In this document: in pieces, positions 61,023 to 64,000 of the stretch
Layout: every line of letters begins with the position of its first letter
How positions within the stretch are numbered: position 1 is the stretch's first letter
NCBI GenBank assembly: GCA_022571515.1
Contig: JACZXQ010000001.1
Coordinates: forward strand, 62,001 to 126,000
Direction of reading: 5' to 3'
DNA from: Gemmatimonadota bacterium
GTDB lineage: Bacteria > Gemmatimonadota > Gemmatimonadetes > Longimicrobiales > Gaopeijiaceae
Length of the DNA stretch: 64,000 nt
Position numbers and translations under genes: made by a program
The notes under the pieces: generated by a model
The model's database searches: none
The model's input: only the letters and a program-made list of their open reading frames with translations
Told to the model about the DNA's origin: nothing

Positions 61023-61184
61023 ATGAAGGGATTCCTCAACCTCATCGGCATGTCTGTGGGAGGGTGGCTGGGCTGGTGGCTCGGGGCTCAGATCTCGCTC
61101 TTTACCGCGTTCATGGTCAGCATGGTCGGAACCGGCATCGGGTTGTACTACACCGTTCGCGCGGTGAAGCGTCTTCTGCCCTGA
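61023..61184 (+). CDS. 53-residue two-helix membrane microprotein
   Basis: A short open frame from ATG 61023 to TGA 61184, with GGAAGCGG nine bases before the start. The product is strongly hydrophobic with Gly-rich packing (GMSVGGWLGWWLG, then FMVSMVGTGIGLYY) and a basic tail VRAVKRLLP, fitting two close membrane helices with the tail in the cytoplasm. It lies 19 bases before the ADOP permease gene and is probably co-transcribed. Family not recognised. Confidence 0.7.
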   Translation: MKGFLNLIGMSVGGWLGWWLGAQISLFTAFMVSMVGTGIGLYYTVRAVKRLLP

Positions 61185-61203
61185 GAGGGACTCAGGTCCA
61201 TCC

Positions 61204-63642
61204 ATGGAATCTCTTCTGAAGGACATCCGCTACGCCCTTCGCAACCTCTGGAAGCGTCCGGGCTTCACCGCGGTGGCCGTCGTTACCATCGGGCTCGGCG
61301 TCGGGTCGGTCACGGCTCTCTTCAGCGTCGTGAATGCCGTAGTGCTCTCGCCCTTCCCGTACGACGCTCCCGAGGAACTGGTGAGGGTCTGGTCGTCCAA
61401 CGCCGAGCGCGGGATCGCTCGGGGGTTCATGTCTCCACCCGACATTGCCGATTTCCAGGAGATGAACCGGACGCTCGCCGGACTCGCGGCGTACTCCGAA
61501 GCGGAGCTCGCGCTGGTCGATCGCGACGGTGCAGCCGTGAAGGCCACGGGCACCTGGGCCGGCGACAACCTCTTCACCGTACTCGGCGTTGCACCGCTTC
61601 TCGGTCGGGTCCTCACTCCCGAAGATGGCGGGGCGGGTGCACCCAAAGTCATCGTCCTCGGGCACGATTTCTGGCAGACACGCTTCGGCGGAAGTCCGGA
61701 CGCCCTGGGGCAGTCCCTGACGGTCGAAGAGGACCGATACTCGATCGTCGGTGTCATGCCTCCCGGCTTCGATTTTCCGGGCAGTTCGCACTTCTGGGTG
61801 AATCGGCATCTCCTGGCATACCCTGGGCGCTACGCACGATGGATGGACGTAGTCGCGCGGATGAAGCCCGACGTAGACGTGGAGGCGGTCCGCGCGGATC
61901 TGTCCGGAGTGGCGGGTCGGCTGGAGCAAGAATACCCGCAGATCAACCGAGCGTACGGCGCGGTCGTGGTCCCGCTTCACGACGCGGTTGTCGGCGAGAC
62001 CGGTACGACCCTCCTCGTCCTGTTCGGCGCCACCGGCCTCTTGCTCCTCATCGCCTGCGTGAACGTCGTCAACCTGCTCCTTTCACGCATGGCCGACCGA
62101 GCGCAGGAGATCGCGCTCCGAACCGCTCTGGGTGCTGGTCGGGGGCGCCTCGGTCGCCAGCTCATCACGGAGAGCCTGGTCTTGGCTGGCATGGGCGCCC
62201 TCCTAGGTCTCGGCTTCGCCGGGTTGGGAATCGACCTCCTGGTACGGTTCGGACCCGAAAATCTGCCGCGGTTGGACGAAGTCGGCCTCGATCGCAGCGT
62301 ACTGTTGTTCTCTCTGGCCGTGACCTCCGTGACGGGGCTCCTCTTCGGACTGGCTCCTCTTCTCCGTATTAGCCGCGCCGGCGTTCAGGCCACGCTCCAG
62401 GATGGGTCGAAGAGATCGACGGCGGGCGGAGGCCGAGAGCAGATTCGAGGCCTGCTCGTGATCGCCGAGGTAGCCCTTGCTGTCATCCTCGTGGTGGGCG
62501 CGGGGCTACTGAGTCGGAGTTTCTCCCGACTCCTCTCTGCCGAGTCCGGCTTCGATGCCCAGAATGTCCTGACGCTCCAGATGGATCTTCCAAGTGGAAG
62601 ATATCGGGATCTCGAGCGTGTCGCCGACTATTTCGGCGATCTGACCGCTCGCATGGAGGGGCTTCCCGGGGTCGTGTCGGTCGCGGCCACGGCCGCCCTC
62701 CCATTCGACCGGGAGATTCCCTTCCTGGGCAACTTCATCGTGCGGGACCGGGATGCGCCCATGCGGGGCGAGGAGCCTCACGCGCACTATCGACAGGTGA
62801 CGCCCGGCTTCTTTGCGACGATGGGGATCGACCTGTTGAGCGGCCGAGACTTCGACACGCGGGACGATCGCACGGCGCCGGGGGTGGCGATCGTCAACCA
62901 GAGCCTGGTGACGGCCTACTTCCCGAACGAGGATCCGATCGGGAAGGTCATCGAGGGACTTCCTCCGCACATCGCCCTGGGAGGCTTCCTGGTCGAGTCG
63001 TTCGAAATCATCGCTGTAGTACAGGACGTGAAGTACTTCGGGCTCGCGGAGGACTCTCAGCCCTCCCTGTACCTCCCGATCGCGCAGGCACCGTTCCGGC
63101 GCATGTACCTCACACTCCGCACCCACCAGGATCCGGATCTCCTCATGGGCGCCGTGCGGTCGGCGGTCGCCGCTGTGGACGTGACCGTCCCGGTCTCGCG
63201 GGTCTCCACGGCCGAGCGGATTCTGTCCGCTTCAGTGGCACGGGAGCGCTTCAGCATGTTGCTGCTCACAATATTCGCGGCGGTTGCGCTCGCCCTGGCT
63301 GTGGTGGGTGTCTACGGGGTGATCTCCTACGGCGTCTCACAGAGGACCACCGAAGTAGGCATTCGCATGGCGATCGGCGCCGAGCCGGCCGACGTGCTGC
63401 GCATGATCTTGGCAGAGGGGGCACGACTCACGCTGGTAGGCGTGGGCGTCGGCCTCGTCGGCGCATGGGGCCTGAGCCGCTTCATGGCGAGTCAACTGTA
63501 CGGGATCAGTACCACGGATCCGGCGACCTTTCTGGTGGTCGCCGTGGTGCTCACCGGGGTTGCCCTGGCGGCCGCGTACATCCCAGCTCTCAGGGCCGCC
63601 CGTATGGACCCGGTCAGGGCGCTCCGGGCCGAAGGGCGCTAG
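61204..63642 (+). CDS. ABC transporter permease, ADOP/FtsX-like
   Basis: An 812-residue permease of the ADOP type common in Acidobacteriota and Gemmatimonadota: SLLKDIRYALRNLWKRPGFTAVAV opening with helix 1 (about 20-42), MacB-like periplasmic domain to about 270, three helices (about 275-395), a central helix near 420, second periplasmic domain and a final FtsX block with PARAARMDPVRALRAEGR-like ending. Such proteins work with a MacB-like ATPase, here not encoded nearby. The role could be export or envelope signalling, not transport of a known substrate. It overlaps the next, opposite gene by four bases. Confidence 0.9.
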   Translation: MESLLKDIRYALRNLWKRPGFTAVAVVTIGLGVGSVTALFSVVNAVVLSPFPYDAPEELVRVWSSNAERGIARGFMSPPDIADFQEMNRTLAGLAAYSEAELALVDRDGAAVKATGTWAGDNLFTVLGVAPLLGRVLTPEDGGAGAPKVIVLGHDFWQTRFGGSPDALGQSLTVEEDRYSIVGVMPPGFDFPGSSHFWVNRHLLAYPGRYARWMDVVARMKPDVDVEAVRADLSGVAGRLEQEYPQINRAYGAVVVPLHDAVVGETGTTLLVLFGATGLLLLIACVNVVNLLLSRMADRAQEIALRTALGAGRGRLGRQLITESLVLAGMGALLGLGFAGLGIDLLVRFGPENLPRLDEVGLDRSVLLFSLAVTSVTGLLFGLAPLLRISRAGVQATLQDGSKRSTAGGGREQIRGLLVIAEVALAVILVVGAGLLSRSFSRLLSAESGFDAQNVLTLQMDLPSGRYRDLERVADYFGDLTARMEGLPGVVSVAATAALPFDREIPFLGNFIVRDRDAPMRGEEPHAHYRQVTPGFFATMGIDLLSGRDFDTRDDRTAPGVAIVNQSLVTAYFPNEDPIGKVIEGLPPHIALGGFLVESFEIIAVVQDVKYFGLAEDSQPSLYLPIAQAPFRRMYLTLRTHQDPDLLMGAVRSAVAAVDVTVPVSRVSTAERILSASVARERFSMLLLTIFAAVALALAVVGVYGVISYGVSQRTTEVGIRMAIGAEPADVLRMILAEGARLTLVGVGVGLVGAWGLSRFMASQLYGISTTDPATFLVVAVVLTGVALAAAYIPALRAARMDPVRALRAEGR

Positions 63643-63992
63643 AAGGCTGGGTCCGATCCCGCATCGCGGTGCTGCTCTACAAAATCCTCGGTCCCTTCGG
63701 GTAGTAGCAGGTTATCCGAGATCGCCGCGATCTCCTCGGCCTCCTCCCATGCGCGCTCGAGTCTCCAGAGCTCGCCCTCCAGCGCACGCCGCTCCTGCTC
63801 TTCGTGCAGCGCCATTTCGAGCGCGAGCTTCGTCGGCTTGGGCATCTTGTTGATGTAGCCGGGGATGCCCTTCCTGTCGCGGAAGCGGTCTCCGTCCACT
63901 ACGTCCCGGAGGAAGGCGTTCGGGTGCCCGAGTGCCTCGATCTCTACCACGGCCTCCTGAACCGTCTTGGGCTTGCCTCCCATCTTGTTCAT
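63639..63992 (-). CDS. Hypothetical coiled-coil protein at the window edge
   Basis: A 117-residue protein with start ATG 63992 close to the right edge; the frame stays open to the edge, so an upstream start is possible. The N-terminal half is polar (HPNAFLRDVVDGDRF, GIPGYINKMPKPTKLALEMAL); from about residue 62 a charged helix (HEEQERRALEGELWRLERAWEEAEEIAAI) predicts a coiled coil. Similar small proteins are common in Gemmatimonadota and have no known role. It is tail to tail with the ADOP permease. Confidence 0.65.
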   Translation of the reverse strand: MNKMGGKPKTVQEAVVEIEALGHPNAFLRDVVDGDRFRDRKGIPGYINKMPKPTKLALEMALHEEQERRALEGELWRLERAWEEAEEIAAISDNLLLPEGTEDFVEQHRDAGSDPAF

Positions 63993-64000
63993 CTTGGGCA

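Overview
The window is GC-rich, gene-dense bacterial DNA with short gaps, many ATGA-type overlaps and operons. The mix of SusC/SusD-like receptors, Oar-like TonB receptors, carboxypeptidase-regulatory/plug domains, an ADOP-type FtsX permease, DUF1080 and TAT-exported redox enzymes, and an MMPL/MlaC/TolC envelope set fits a Gram-negative chemoheterotroph, most likely Gemmatimonadota. This is inferred from gene content; there is no rRNA or other marker to prove it. No rRNA, tRNA or CRISPR array was seen.

Region 1 (1-7.7 kb, plus strand) looks like a 3-keto-glycoside catabolic operon: DUF1080 3-keto-glycoside hydrolase, sugar epimerase-like TIM barrel, GMC dehydrogenase with its TAT small subunit, an MFS transporter, a Gfo/Idh/MocA dehydrogenase and a second, intact TIM barrel. 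The first TIM barrel has lost a central block and its last residues. Region 2 (7.9-16.8 kb) holds a multiply broken BNR/sortilin-type propeller pseudogene, a small membrane protein, a secreted propeller protein, a vWA (YfbK-like) protein fused behind a TonB-plug module, and a transglutaminase-like protein. Region 3 (17.0-21.1 kb) is a three-gene molybdenum hydroxylase operon with a TAT signal on the iron-sulfur subunit. Region 4 (21.3-25.9 kb) has a three-repeat anchored protein followed by a strong terminator, a lipoprotein acid phosphatase, a J-domain-like membrane protein and a lytic transglycosylase.

Region 5 (25.9-45.3 kb) is the most striking part: a divergent lipid locus. The minus-strand arm encodes a fatty-acyl-AMP ligase, an acyl carrier protein and an alpha-oxoamine (serine-palmitoyltransferase-like) synthase. 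The plus-strand arm encodes a GNAT-fold candidate ceramide synthase, a lipid kinase, a GMC oxidoreductase, a Gfo/Idh dehydrogenase, an internally duplicated membrane protein, an MlaC-DUF3047 fusion, TolC, MlaC, an MMPL transporter, a nucleotidyltransferase/CDP-alcohol phosphotransferase fusion and a flippase. A second CDP-alcohol phosphotransferase faces them. Read together these could make a sphingolipid, attach a phospho-head group and carry it across the envelope.

Region 6 (45.3-50.9 kb) has an IS4 transposase remnant, a copper nitrite reductase with an NsrR-like Rrf2 regulator, two barrel-less plug-domain proteins and small envelope proteins. Region 7 (51.0-64.0 kb) has a SusC/SusD pair ending in a clear terminator, a PHB-depolymerase-like lipoprotein that has lost its nucleophilic serine, an Oar-like TonB receptor, a 53-residue membrane protein, an ADOP permease, and the start-proximal part or whole of a coiled-coil protein at the edge.
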